A DNA stretch of 64,000 nt, taken from positions 62,001-126,000 of the forward strand of contig DIYH01000046.1 in NCBI GenBank assembly GCA_002435755.1, in the 5' to 3' direction. Position 1 is the first letter of the stretch. Every line of letters starts with the position of its first letter. The DNA is from Flammeovirgaceae bacterium UBA6059. GTDB lineage: Bacteria; Bacteroidota; Bacteroidia; Cytophagales; Cyclobacteriaceae. Below, piece after piece: positions 53,699 through 62,424 of this stretch. Position numbers and translations under genes: made by a program. The notes under the pieces are model-generated. The model had not been told where the DNA came from, ran no database searches, and worked only from the letters and a program-made list of their open reading frames with translations.

Positions 53699-53715
53699 CT
53701 AGACGAAAACTGGAC
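53699..53715 (-). promoter_or_regulatory. Shared direct-repeat operator-like motif in the susC/regulator divergent region
   Basis: The gene-strand reading is TTTGTCCAG-N5-GTCTAG, with an 11-bp period, 89 bases upstream of the SusC start and 48 bases upstream of the divergent regulator gene. It is placed to affect both transcripts. Confidence 0.65.
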
Positions 53716-53762
53716 AAAGTGGCTTTCACCACCTATACACCTATGTCCAACACACCTATCAA

Positions 53763-55454
53763 ATGGTCATAAAACGACTCATGAGTAATATTTTCAAATA
53801 TTTAAGCTATACAAGAGCTCACTTAACAACTAGACAACTGTTTATTCTCGTTTGTACCAATCTCTTTTCCATTTGTCTATTCGGCCAGAATCAAATTGGC
53901 TTATCTGCTCAAAACCAAATTGCTTCCGAGCATCTGGCCTCTGCCTATGAAATCAGGTTTAACTATCCAGATAGTGCTGAGCAGCTTTACAAATTGAGTT
54001 ATCAGGAGTTCTTGGATGAGAATGATAGTACAAATGCTATCTACAGTAAAGTCGGACTATCTGCCCACCTTGCACATAATGCAAGTTATGCGCTAGCCTA
54101 TGACGGGTATTGGGAAGCTCTTATCATGGCTGATCATCTAAATGATCAAGGTGCAAAAGCAACAGTCTATAACGGATTGGGTTGGCTCTACAGTCTGTTC
54201 GAGCGCAAAGAGCTTGCCGAGAACTATTTCAACCAATCTTTATCCCTGTTTAAGTCAATTGAACCAAAAGATGATGTACTTAATCAAGCTATACTTGATA
54301 ACTACTATGCGCTAGCTACATTGTTTCGAAAGAGTAATGACAATCAACTGGCAAGAACTTATCTGGATAGCTGCGAAATAATGCAGAGAGTCTTGAATCA
54401 AGAAGGTACCGGACCATTTACAGGTGTAGAAAGGGCTTATGTACTTTACAATGAGAAGAAGTACCAGGAGTCTTTAGCTATTCTCAAAGCTTATCAACCA
54501 TATTTCGATCAAGAGCTACCTTCCTACCTTGTTATACTTCTATCATCAATGGGAGATGTTTATTCTGAGCTGGGAGACCTCAAGCTGGCAGAAGCGAACT
54601 ACCTAAAATCACTTAGCATTGGTGACAGATACAAGAGTCATCAGGATGTAGTACCAGTGATCCATGAACGATTGGCTAATCTATATATCAAACTTGGAGA
54701 ACCTAAGAAGGCATATCAAAACCTGCTTAAATCAAAAGAACTCAATGAGGAACAATTTGGCAGCAAAAGCGAGAACAATCAACGAATGCTTGAAATTAAA
54801 GATGATTTTCGTCGTGTAAAGCAAGAGCAAGACCATCAAATTCAAGAACAGAAACTTGCTGATCTCGAACAAAAAGAGGAAATCAATCGCCTGACCAACG
54901 TACTTCTATATGGCATGGTCATTTTCCTGGTCTTAGCTGTCTTTATAACTTATCGCTTTTTGCGGAACAGATATAAAGCAAGGCGAATGGTCTTGCAAAA
55001 GGAAAATGAACTCAAAATCGAGAAGGCCAAGGAAGTACTAGAGGTAAAAAACAAGGAGCTAACGGTATCTGCATTACAAGTCATCGAGAAGGACGAGCTA
55101 CTAGCTCATCTCAAGGAGCAATTGAATCAGCAAAGGAAAAACCCGGACCAAAATACTATCAATCGATTGGCAAGAAGTATCGACCTCAATCATGCCCGAA
55201 ACTGGGAAGATTTTAATGCACGGTTCACTTCCGTGAATCATAAATTCTACGATAATCTTGCTGACAAATACCCACAGCTTAGTCAGGGTGATAAAAAGAT
55301 ATGTGCTTTGATAAAACTCAATTTTTCAAGTAAAGATATGGCACGTTTACTCGGCATCTCAGTAGAATCTGTCCACACAACCAGGTATCGCTTGAGGAGA
55401 AAATTGAAGCTTGAGAGGCAGGATAATCTAGAGGAACATATTGCGATGATTTAA
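53763..55454 (+). CDS. Membrane TPR-LuxR-type transcriptional regulator
   Basis: This is a 563-residue regulator. A signal-like hydrophobic stretch (QLFILVCTNLFSICLFG) precedes about six TPR units at 85-340 in the periplasm, a coiled coil, a transmembrane helix at about 377-397 (VLLYGMVIFLVLAVFITYRFL), a second coiled coil and a C-terminal LuxR/GerE-like helix-turn-helix (KDMARLLGISVESVHTTRYRLRRKL near 523-547). The TPRs probably sense a periplasmic or envelope partner. Similar proteins sit beside SusC/SusD loci as their regulators. It is divergent from SusC. The start at 53763 is tentative (ATG at 53781 is also possible). Confidence 0.88.
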   Translation: MVIKRLMSNIFKYLSYTRAHLTTRQLFILVCTNLFSICLFGQNQIGLSAQNQIASEHLASAYEIRFNYPDSAEQLYKLSYQEFLDENDSTNAIYSKVGLSAHLAHNASYALAYDGYWEALIMADHLNDQGAKATVYNGLGWLYSLFERKELAENYFNQSLSLFKSIEPKDDVLNQAILDNYYALATLFRKSNDNQLARTYLDSCEIMQRVLNQEGTGPFTGVERAYVLYNEKKYQESLAILKAYQPYFDQELPSYLVILLSSMGDVYSELGDLKLAEANYLKSLSIGDRYKSHQDVVPVIHERLANLYIKLGEPKKAYQNLLKSKELNEEQFGSKSENNQRMLEIKDDFRRVKQEQDHQIQEQKLADLEQKEEINRLTNVLLYGMVIFLVLAVFITYRFLRNRYKARRMVLQKENELKIEKAKEVLEVKNKELTVSALQVIEKDELLAHLKEQLNQQRKNPDQNTINRLARSIDLNHARNWEDFNARFTSVNHKFYDNLADKYPQLSQGDKKICALIKLNFSSKDMARLLGISVESVHTTRYRLRRKLKLERQDNLEEHIAMI

Positions 55455-56144
55455 GGTCAACTAACTAATCTAACAAGTCTTTAAACAACTTATCATCAGT
55501 CTGATCCATCTTTGAATTACCAAAATATAAAAAATAGTCTTGTGCCTGTTTCTCAATCTGATGTTTGAGATTCATTTGAGCTACTGAGGTAGAGCGCGTT
55601 TTTGACCACAACAAAATGAAATGGGTATGTCTGGCAGAACAAATTGATGGCTTTTGGAATTTCCAGAGAGCCATGAATCGCCAGTTAGCTGTTAATGCTT
55701 GAGCTTCTTCCAGCAATTATTAACGCATAGGGTTAAGGTTCGGGTCCAACTTTAAATTGGTAAAATGAAATCATTCGATCTCGACTTCTTAACTTCATTA
55801 AATCTGTTTATAAGTTTAAGTACTCTTTCATCAAGCTTCATATCAATCTGAAATCAAAGAAGTAAAGCCGATGATAGCTCAGCTTAAAGCCATTACGTTG
55901 ATTACTTAGCCTACCCGGAAGCATTTTAGGCTCATCAATGACAATCAACAGCTGTCATGGACTTTACTGAAAAAGGAATTGCAAGAATCCTAATCGATTT
56001 AACATACTTTCAAAACCGTCTCTATTTGATCATAAAAGCATTTTGTATGATTGAGGTAAACTCGACTTGTCACTTGACCCTCTAAATCGGGGCATATAAA
56101 ACGGCCTTCCTGACATCAGGAAGGCCATTAGAAGAAATATTAAG
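55455..56144. other. 690-base region with no recognised gene
   Basis: Between the TPR-LuxR gene and tRNA-Glu I see only an unsupported 83-codon minus-strand frame (55465-55716), which lacks family motifs and has patchy composition, and short random frames. The right end holds the tRNA terminator. It may contain remnants of a mobile gene, but nothing recognisable remains. Confidence 0.5.
56098..56126 (-). terminator. Hairpin terminator downstream of tRNA-Glu
   Basis: A long perfect stem (GGCCTTCCTGA paired with TCAGGAAGGCC) starts 18 bases past the tRNA 3' end. On the minus strand it is followed by GTTTTAT, a short T run. Confidence 0.75.
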
Positions 56145-56216
56145 CAGTCCGTAGGGGAATCGAACCCCTGTTACCAGGATGAAAACCTGGCGTCCTAACC
56201 CCTAGACGAACGGACC
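56145..56216 (-). tRNA. tRNA-Glu (anticodon TTC)
   Basis: A minus-strand cloverleaf of 72 bases. The acceptor stem is GGTCCGT/ACGGACT with a G-U first pair. The anticodon stem CCAGG/CCTGG encloses loop TTTTCAT (anticodon TTC), and the T-arm contains GGGGTTCGATTCCCC. CCA is not encoded. Confidence 0.97.
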
Positions 56217-56234
56217 GTTTGTCTTTTGGAGGTG

Positions 56235-56265
56235 CAAATATAATTGGGTGATTAATAATTGCAAT
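56235..56265 (-). promoter_or_regulatory. Bacteroidota-type promoter of tRNA-Glu
   Basis: On the minus strand ATTG is followed after exactly 19 bases by TATATTTG, matching the -33/-7 (TTTG, N19, TAnnTTTG) consensus of the primary sigma factor in Bacteroidota. The -7 element ends 18 bases before the tRNA. Confidence 0.8.
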
Positions 56266-56322
56266 AACCTGACTCAGAAAAAAAATTGAAAAATTATGAG
56301 CTTCAGGACACTCTTCTAGGTC

Positions 56323-56330
56323 TATGTTTG
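56323..56330 (+). promoter_or_regulatory. Possible -7 element of the GAPDH gene
   Basis: TATGTTTG fits TAnnTTTG, 68 bases upstream of the GAPDH start codon. No convincing -33 TTTG stands 19-20 bases upstream, so the call is tentative. Confidence 0.4.
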
Positions 56331-56398
56331 TTTTAAGTCAGGCTAATGATAGCTTTGCCAACTATTGAGTTTACCATCAATTTAAACAACGAATTAGT

Positions 56399-57412
56399 AT
56401 GTCAACAACAAAAATTGGAATTAACGGATTTGGTAGAATCGGAAGGCTTGTTTTCCGTTCTGCTGTAGAACAATCAGATATAGAAGTGGTCGGTATTAAC
56501 GACCTCATAGATGTAGATTATATGGCCTATATGTTGAAGTATGATTCAACACATGGCAGGTTTAATGGTGCAGTGGAGGTTAAAGACGGGCAATTGGTGG
56601 TCAATGGTAAGACCATCAGGGTTACCGCTGAAAGAGACCCTGCTAACCTTAAGTGGGATGAAGTAGGAGCAGAGTATGTGGTAGAATCTACGGGCTTGTT
56701 TCTAACTAAGGAAAAAGCGGAAGGACATATCAAGGCCGGTGCGAAGAAAGTGGTAATGTCTGCACCGTCCAAAGATGATACACCAATGTTCGTAATGGGT
56801 GTAAACCAGGACAGCTATACGAGCGATATGGCGTATGTTTCCAATGCATCTTGTACTACCAATTGTCTTGCTCCTATCGCCAAAGTATTACATGATAAGT
56901 TTGGTATCGAATCTGGATTGATGACCACAGTACATGCAGTAACAGCAACTCAAAAGACTGTAGACGGTCCGTCTATGAAAGACTGGAGAGGTGGACGCGG
57001 CGCTTATCAGAATATTATCCCTTCTTCAACGGGTGCTGCTAAGGCTGTAGGTAAGGTGATTCCTGGTCTAAACGGAAAATTGACAGGTATGTCATTTAGG
57101 GTTCCGACACCTGATGTTTCAGTAGTGGACCTTACGGCCAATCTTAAAACCGAAACTACTTATGAAGAAGTTTGTGCTGCTATGAAAGAAGCTTCTGAAG
57201 GGGAGCTGAAAGGTGTGCTGGGCTACACGGAGGATGATGTCGTTTCTATGGACTTCAGAGGTGATGACAGGACTTCAATCTTTGATGCTAAGGCAGGTAT
57301 CCAACTGACACCAACTTTTGTAAAAGTGGTTTCATGGTACGACAATGAGTGGGGATACTCTATGAAAGTGATTGAACTTGTACAACATATGGCCAAAGTG
57401 GATCACGCTTAA
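56399..57412 (+). CDS. gap: Glyceraldehyde-3-phosphate dehydrogenase, type I
   Basis: This is a 337-residue glycolytic GAPDH. The NAD site is NGFGRIGR at 9-16, with an Asp at 35 (GINDLID), typical of NAD-preferring forms. The catalytic Cys152 is in SNASCTTNC, and its partner is His179 (TTVHAVTATQ). It converts glyceraldehyde-3-phosphate to 1,3-bisphosphoglycerate in the cytoplasm. It is monocistronic, with a strong terminator directly after the stop. Confidence 0.97.
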   Translation: MSTTKIGINGFGRIGRLVFRSAVEQSDIEVVGINDLIDVDYMAYMLKYDSTHGRFNGAVEVKDGQLVVNGKTIRVTAERDPANLKWDEVGAEYVVESTGLFLTKEKAEGHIKAGAKKVVMSAPSKDDTPMFVMGVNQDSYTSDMAYVSNASCTTNCLAPIAKVLHDKFGIESGLMTTVHAVTATQKTVDGPSMKDWRGGRGAYQNIIPSSTGAAKAVGKVIPGLNGKLTGMSFRVPTPDVSVVDLTANLKTETTYEEVCAAMKEASEGELKGVLGYTEDDVVSMDFRGDDRTSIFDAKAGIQLTPTFVKVVSWYDNEWGYSMKVIELVQHMAKVDHA

Positions 57413-57433
57413 CAAGACTAAAAATCGAAGTTG

Positions 57434-57466
57434 AAGGGAGCTACTTTACGAGTAGTTCCCTTTTTT
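57434..57466 (+). terminator. Rho-independent terminator of GAPDH
   Basis: The stem AAGGGAGCTACT / AGTAGTTCCCTT with loop TTACG is followed by a six-T run. It lies 22 bases past the GAPDH stop and reaches the stop codon of the convergent pncA gene. Confidence 0.92.
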
Positions 57467-58061
57467 ATTTCACTCTTACTCCTGCGGCATTGAGCTCCTT
57501 CATAGATTTTTCAAAGTCATCTGGCTGAAGGTTAACGGCTCGTGTACCTGACTTCAAAACTGTAGTGTCAAAACCAAACTCAATAGTATCTAGTGCAGTA
57601 AACTTAACACAATAGTCGGCTGCCAAACCGACGACATCCACGCGAGTAACCCGCTTTTCTTTCAGGTACTCACCCAGACCTGTTGATCGTCGCTTACCAT
57701 TGTCAAACAATCCGCTATAGCTATCAATACTCGGATCTTCTCCCTTAGTAAATACTTTCTCAATCGATTTGATTTCCAGCTCTGAAGCCAGAGCTGCCCC
57801 ATGAGTATGTTGTACACAATGAACCGGCCACATGATCTGTGGTAAGCCATCCAGTTCAATCATATCACCTGGCTTCTTTCCTTCATGATTGACTGCAAAA
57901 CTCCCATGATCTCTTGGGTGCCAATCCTGAGTGGCCACTACCACATCATATTGCGATTGTATTTTATTTATAAAAGGGATGATTTCGTCACCCTGAGGTA
58001 CGGCAAGTGCTCCGCCTGGTAAAAAGTCATTTTGGATATCTACTATAATCAGTGCTTTCAT
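57465..58061 (-). CDS. pncA: Nicotinamidase
   Basis: This is a 198-residue cysteine hydrolase that deamidates nicotinamide to nicotinate. The catalytic triad is Asp8 (IVDIQND), Lys106 (FTKGEDP) and Cys151 (AADYCVKFTA). The metal site is D46-x-H48 and H52 (QDWHPRDH). It overlaps the nicotinate phosphoribosyltransferase gene by four bases, giving a compact NAD-salvage pair. Confidence 0.95.
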   Translation of the reverse strand: MKALIIVDIQNDFLPGGALAVPQGDEIIPFINKIQSQYDVVVATQDWHPRDHGSFAVNHEGKKPGDMIELDGLPQIMWPVHCVQHTHGAALASELEIKSIEKVFTKGEDPSIDSYSGLFDNGKRRSTGLGEYLKEKRVTRVDVVGLAADYCVKFTALDTIEFGFDTTVLKSGTRAVNLQPDDFEKSMKELNAAGVRVK

Positions 58062-59536
58062 TCTTCTTTTGCGTTTTTCAGATCCACAATCAGCTGATTT
58101 CTAAGCTCATGGAGTGATTTTTCTAGCCCCACTGGATAAATGTGAGGATTAACCAATCTTGTCAAGCTTTTATCTATCGATCCCATCTCTTGCTGATAGC
58201 GCTCCTTTATCTTCATGATCGATTCGCGTTCCAGAACCCTTCTCCCATTTCTAAACACTGGCTTTAGCAAGTCTTTTCCTGTTAGCTTGTTTGCATTTAG
58301 CTTACGTCTACGGATCGAGTCTCCCGGATCAATGATAGTGTAGCTCGATTGTGGACCATCGTCTTCCTGATAGATCATATCAGCCACCATCTTTCCTGCA
58401 TCATAGTACCTTCGCACCTGCTGGACTCCAGGCACATTAATCTTAATTGATTGCTCTGATAGCTTAATTTTATGCCGCCAAGCCTGATCTTTCCGCCTAA
58501 TTGCAGAAAGTTTATAAACTGCACCTAGCGCAGGCTGATCATATGCTGTCACCAGCTTGGTACCGATCCCCCAAACGTTGATTTTAGCTCCTTGTTCCTT
58601 AAGTGATCCAATTAAGTATTCATCGAGATCGTTGCTAGCTACCACTTTCACATCTTCCAGACCTGCATGATCCAGTTTAGTTCTGGCCATATTGCTGTAA
58701 AAGGCCAAGTCTCCAGAGTCAATCCTTATAGCAGCAAGCTGCTTACCATTATTTTTCATTGCCTGTGCTACCGCAATAGCATTGTCCAAGCCTGTCTCAG
58801 TATCATAAGTATCAACCAATAAAACACAGTTGTTTGGCATTACCTTGGCATAAGTCTTGAATGCTGATATCTCATCATCAAATGACATCACCCAACTGTG
58901 TGCGTGAGTTCCGCTAACAGGTATCCCAAAGAGCTTACCCGCCATGACGTTAGACGTGGAAGAACAACCTCCAATATAAGCTGCACGACTTGCCGCCAGC
59001 GCACCATCAATACCTTGAGCCCGCCTCAAACCAAATTCTAAAACAGGTTCTCTTTTTGCAGCTATTGAGATTCTGGAGGCCTTTGTGGCAATCAACGATT
59101 GAAAGTTGATCATATTAAGCAATGGTGTCTCGATAAGCTGGCATTGCAAAATTGGGCCCTTCACACGAATCAAAGGCTCGTTGGGGAAGACTATGGTCCC
59201 TTCCAGGATAGCATCTATATCGAATGAGAGTTCCAACTCCGATAGATAATCAAGAAAGGCTTGATCAAACAATGACTTTCCATCATTACCTTTCAGTGTA
59301 GCCAGATAGGACAAGTCAGCCTCAGAAAAGTGAAGATTCTCGATATAATCAATCACATAATCTAATCCACATGTAACGGTATATCCACCTTTGAAAGGGT
59401 TATCTCTAAAAAAAAGATTGAAAACAGCCTCTTGTTCATGGCGCTCCGACTTCCAGTAACCGTATGCCATGGTGAGCTGGTACAGGTCAGTAAGCAGTGC
59501 CATCGACCCATTGTATAGGTCTTTAGTAATATTCAT
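58058..59536 (-). CDS. pncB: Nicotinate phosphoribosyltransferase
   Basis: This is a 492-residue enzyme converting nicotinate and PRPP to nicotinate mononucleotide. Motifs include ALLTDLYQLTMAYGYW at the start, a conserved GTHAHSWVMSF containing the phosphorylatable His, VDTYDTETG and AIRIDSGDLAFYS. It is coupled to pncA and lies seven bases after the EamA permease gene. Its length suits the longer bacterial form. Confidence 0.96.
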   Translation of the reverse strand: MNITKDLYNGSMALLTDLYQLTMAYGYWKSERHEQEAVFNLFFRDNPFKGGYTVTCGLDYVIDYIENLHFSEADLSYLATLKGNDGKSLFDQAFLDYLSELELSFDIDAILEGTIVFPNEPLIRVKGPILQCQLIETPLLNMINFQSLIATKASRISIAAKREPVLEFGLRRAQGIDGALAASRAAYIGGCSSTSNVMAGKLFGIPVSGTHAHSWVMSFDDEISAFKTYAKVMPNNCVLLVDTYDTETGLDNAIAVAQAMKNNGKQLAAIRIDSGDLAFYSNMARTKLDHAGLEDVKVVASNDLDEYLIGSLKEQGAKINVWGIGTKLVTAYDQPALGAVYKLSAIRRKDQAWRHKIKLSEQSIKINVPGVQQVRRYYDAGKMVADMIYQEDDGPQSSYTIIDPGDSIRRRKLNANKLTGKDLLKPVFRNGRRVLERESIMKIKERYQQEMGSIDKSLTRLVNPHIYPVGLEKSLHELRNQLIVDLKNAKEE

Positions 59537-59542
59537 CGGGAG

Positions 59543-60370
59543 CTATTTTTTGTAAACAATGTTTAAGATCACACCAGCAATGACCAGCGCCATACCGCTA
59601 TAGGTCATTAAGTTGAATGTCTCACCGAAAATAATAAAGCCAAATCCCAATGAATATATGAGTCCAGTATAATTAACAATGGACACCCGATTAACTTCTT
59701 CATTCTGGTAAGACCTAGTCATAAAGTACTGTGCAACCTGGGTAAGTACTCCTATACCAATCAAAATAAGCCAATCTATTCCAACGGGTGAAACCCATTG
59801 GAAAATTGATACAGTTCCCGCTATGGGAAGTGTAACTAAAGGAAAGTATAAAATGATGACCAAGGGGTGTTCAGAGGTCTTGAGTAGGCGAATAAAATTG
59901 TAAGCCAACCCCATGAAAAGTGATGCTGAAACACCAGTTATCAGATGCAAGGTAGAAATGCGCGTATCAAACCCCTGAACGATTAATATACCGACAAACG
60001 AGATAAGGAAGAATAACCATTGTGCTACTTTGACACGCTCGCGAAGTAAAAAAATACTAAGTACGGATGTAAAAATGGGTGCTAAATATTGTAGGGTAGA
60101 GGCAGTAGCTAATGGTATCTGTTGAAGTAGTGTAAAGTATAGGAACAGTGCTATGGCCCCACTCACTCCTCTAGCGATCAGCACAGGCTTATTATTACCC
60201 CAAATCGAAACACTTTGGGATTTGAGCATCAATACGCTCATAACAAAAGAAATGATGCTTCTGAAGAAAATGATTTCAATGGGGGGAATATGAGGAATTA
60301 GTTTCACTCCAACCTTCATCAGCGTGAAGGTAAAAGAGGCTATCAACATGTATTGGATACCTCTATTCAC
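59543..60370 (-). CDS. EamA/DMT-family permease
   Basis: This is a 275-residue protein with ten transmembrane helices in two EamA repeats. The second repeat begins at about 145 (LHLITGVSASLFMGLAYNFI), and conserved segments include SFTFTLMKVGVKLIPHIPP and LQYLAPIFTSVLSIFLLRERV. It overlaps the ABC ATPase gene by four bases and precedes pncB by six. The substrate is unknown. Position before NAD-salvage genes could hint at a nicotinate- or pyridine-type solute, but that is weak. Confidence 0.9.
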   Translation of the reverse strand: MNRGIQYMLIASFTFTLMKVGVKLIPHIPPIEIIFFRSIISFVMSVLMLKSQSVSIWGNNKPVLIARGVSGAIALFLYFTLLQQIPLATASTLQYLAPIFTSVLSIFLLRERVKVAQWLFFLISFVGILIVQGFDTRISTLHLITGVSASLFMGLAYNFIRLLKTSEHPLVIILYFPLVTLPIAGTVSIFQWVSPVGIDWLILIGIGVLTQVAQYFMTRSYQNEEVNRVSIVNYTGLIYSLGFGFIIFGETFNLMTYSGMALVIAGVILNIVYKK

Positions 60371-61014
60371 TGTAGCACCACCCCATCCCTGATTTCCAGT
60401 TTTCGATCAGCCATTTCTGCGAGGTTTTCATTGTGAGTGACAATAACAAAAGTCTGATCAAATTGATCTCTCAATTCAAAAAATAACTGGTGCAACTCCT
60501 CAGCGTTGGAGCTGTCAAGGTTGCCAGATGGCTCATCTGCAAAGATGATTGCCGGTCTGTTAATCAATGATCGAGCTACTGCCACTCTCTGCTGCTCTCC
60601 ACCACTGAGTTGTGTCGGTTTGTGGTGTAGTCTTTCTCTCAATCCAAGTAGTTCAAGCAATTCATGCGCTCTGTATTCGGGAGAATTATTTGATCCTATG
60701 TAAGCAGGAATACATACATTTTCTAGAGCTGTGAATTCCGGAAGGAGATTATGAAATTGGAAAACGAACCCGATCTTTTGGTTGCGAAAGCTGGCCAGTT
60801 TTTTTGGCGACAAGTCAGAGGCTTTGGTACTTTCTATAATTAGTTCGCCGCTATCGGCTTTATCTAAAGTGCCTAATATGTGCAATAATGTACTCTTACC
60901 TGCTCCACTCGCACCTACTATCGATACAATTTCCCCTTTGTCGATTTCCAGATCAATGCCTTTTAGCACTTCAAGTTGACCGTGGCGTTTGTGGATATTG
61001 GTGGCTCGGAGCAT
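60367..61014 (-). CDS. ABC transporter ATP-binding protein (LolD/MacB-like)
   Basis: This is a 215-residue ATPase of the LolD/FtsE/MacB group. Walker A GASGAGKST is at 34-42, the signature LSGGEQQRV at 136-144, Walker B IIFADE at 156-161, and the H-loop THNE near 194. Relatives drive lipoprotein release or act with MacB-type permeases. No permease is next to it here, so its partner is encoded elsewhere. It is the first gene of an operon leading into EamA, pncB and pncA. Confidence 0.94.
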   Translation of the reverse strand: MLRATNIHKRHGQLEVLKGIDLEIDKGEIVSIVGASGAGKSTLLHILGTLDKADSGELIIESTKASDLSPKKLASFRNQKIGFVFQFHNLLPEFTALENVCIPAYIGSNNSPEYRAHELLELLGLRERLHHKPTQLSGGEQQRVAVARSLINRPAIIFADEPSGNLDSSNAEELHQLFFELRDQFDQTFVIVTHNENLAEMADRKLEIRDGVVLQ

Positions 61015-61077
61015 AAGAGCGACAAAGATATGCCCTTCACTACCTTAAAAAACAAAGGCCACAAAAATATGCGGCCT

Positions 61078-61101
61078 AAAAAGGAACAGTACTGCTGTTC
61101 C
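61078..61101 (-). terminator. Rho-independent terminator after the SiaC-like gene
   Basis: On the minus strand GGAACAG-CAGTA-CTGTTCC is followed by TTTTT. It lies 30 bases past the stop at 61131 and separates that gene from the ABC operon. Confidence 0.88.
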
Positions 61102-61130
61102 ATAGCTGGTTGAATCTTCGACAAGAGAAG

Positions 61131-61538
61131 CTATGCAGCCTCCATCGCCAAATTGTTAATATCGTCTACTTCCCTAAGATTGAACTCAAGTTCTAAACAG
61201 TAACTAAAGTCTTCACCTATCTCAAGCATATCATCGTCCCACTCTTCATAGTACCAGTTGATTACGATAGTTTCACCTAACTCATCCTGTATATCATTCA
61301 CTTTTTTGAGCAAATTGAAAATACACTTGGTAGAACTAGTGTTGAAATACTCCATGCATATATTGATTTCTAGAATTGGACTAGACGCTGTAATTGATTC
61401 ATCCATGAAGTCCATAACTCTTTGATAAAAAAGAATAGGATTTTCTGGGCTTGATCTCCCTTTCATAGAAAGAGCGGATGCTGTTTTATCGTACTCTATA
61501 TGCGGAGTACTCCTAGTTTGTTCAATAAAGAATTCCAT
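61131..61538 (-). CDS. SiaC/DUF1987-family regulatory phosphoprotein
   Basis: This is a 135-residue protein of the DUF1987/SiaC family. In Pseudomonas it is regulated by phosphorylation on a Thr and binds a diguanylate cyclase. Here the likely phosphosite lies in the EYFNTSSTKC segment near 73-82, and the preceding GRSSPENPILFYQRVMDFM is a family hallmark. The associated kinase or phosphatase genes (SiaB/SiaA-like) are not next to it. It stands alone upstream of a terminator and beside a two-component system. Confidence 0.8.
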   Translation of the reverse strand: MEFFIEQTRSTPHIEYDKTASALSMKGRSSPENPILFYQRVMDFMDESITASSPILEINICMEYFNTSSTKCIFNLLKKVNDIQDELGETIVINWYYEEWDDDMLEIGEDFSYCLELEFNLREVDDINNLAMEAA

Positions 61539-61770
61539 AGCTGATTGAAATTAATCTTATAATCAAAACTATGATTTTCGTCAGCTTCAGAAAATAGAGG
61601 ATTCTCCTAAATTGAACTTTAAGGGAATAATAAAGTGTTTTTTGATGAAAAGAGTTTCATTTTGTACTTATCAAAGAAGAATTATAGAATTATCTATCTC
61701 AAGTACTCTATAAAACAATAGTTGATAGGGTCTAAGTACAATTCGCCTAGCATCATAGGTGAATTACTTA

Positions 61771-62424
61771 TTAGTCTAACTCTATGATTTGGTTCTTTAT
61801 GGCGTACTTGACAAGTTCTGCCGTGGACCTCAGCTTCAGCTTCTGAATAATATGGTTGCGATGAGCATCTACTGTTCTAATACTAATAAACAGTTTATCT
61901 GCTATGTCACGATTACTCATTCCAGAGGCTATTAGTTTAAGCACTTCCTCCTCCCTCTTAGACAGATCACCACTCTTCTTGGGCTTGTCCGAGATATCGT
62001 TATCATAAAAGCCCTTCAAAATCACTTCTGATACTTTTTCACTAAAGAACTTGTCTCCGTCGCGTACCTTAGTGATTGCCTCAATCAATGTTTCTCTACT
62101 TGAGTCTTTTGGTATGTATCCTCTTACTCCGGCTTGAATGGATTTTTTGACGTAATTCATAGTCACATCCATAGATAGAATGATAACTTTTAATTCCGGG
62201 TATAAGGCTATCGCCTTCTCGCTTAGTGTGACACCATCCATAAGTGGCATATTGATATCAACTAAAAGTATATCTGGAAGCCCCTTCTCTAGCATCTTCA
62301 AAGCTTCCACGCCATTCTCAGCCTCGCCCACCACCTCAATCTCCTCTACTGAACTAAGCATAGAAACTATACCTTGACGCACTAAGGCGTGATCATCTAC
62401 TACTATGATATTAATTGTGCTCAT
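61771..62424 (-). CDS. NarL/FixJ-family response regulator
   Basis: This is a 217-residue response regulator. The receiver's phospho-acceptor is Asp56 in LLVDINMP, with the acidic pair at D10-D11 and the conserved Lys in IPKDSS near 106. The LuxR-type DNA-binding domain covers about 150-217 (LSKREEEVLKLIASGMSN, then KLFISIRTVDAHRNHIIQKL). It overlaps the histidine-kinase stop by 14 bases and is its cognate partner. Targets are unknown. Confidence 0.95.
   Translation of the reverse strand: MSTINIIVVDDHALVRQGIVSMLSSVEEIEVVGEAENGVEALKMLEKGLPDILLVDINMPLMDGVTLSEKAIALYPELKVIILSMDVTMNYVKKSIQAGVRGYIPKDSSRETLIEAITKVRDGDKFFSEKVSEVILKGFYDNDISDKPKKSGDLSKREEEVLKLIASGMSNRDIADKLFISIRTVDAHRNHIIQKLKLRSTAELVKYAIKNQIIELD

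Noticed and set aside
55465..55716. 83-codon minus-strand ORF after the TPR-LuxR gene
   Set aside because: No recognisable motif, mixed composition typical of a chance frame, no coupling or promoter support. Kept only as part of the unassigned region.
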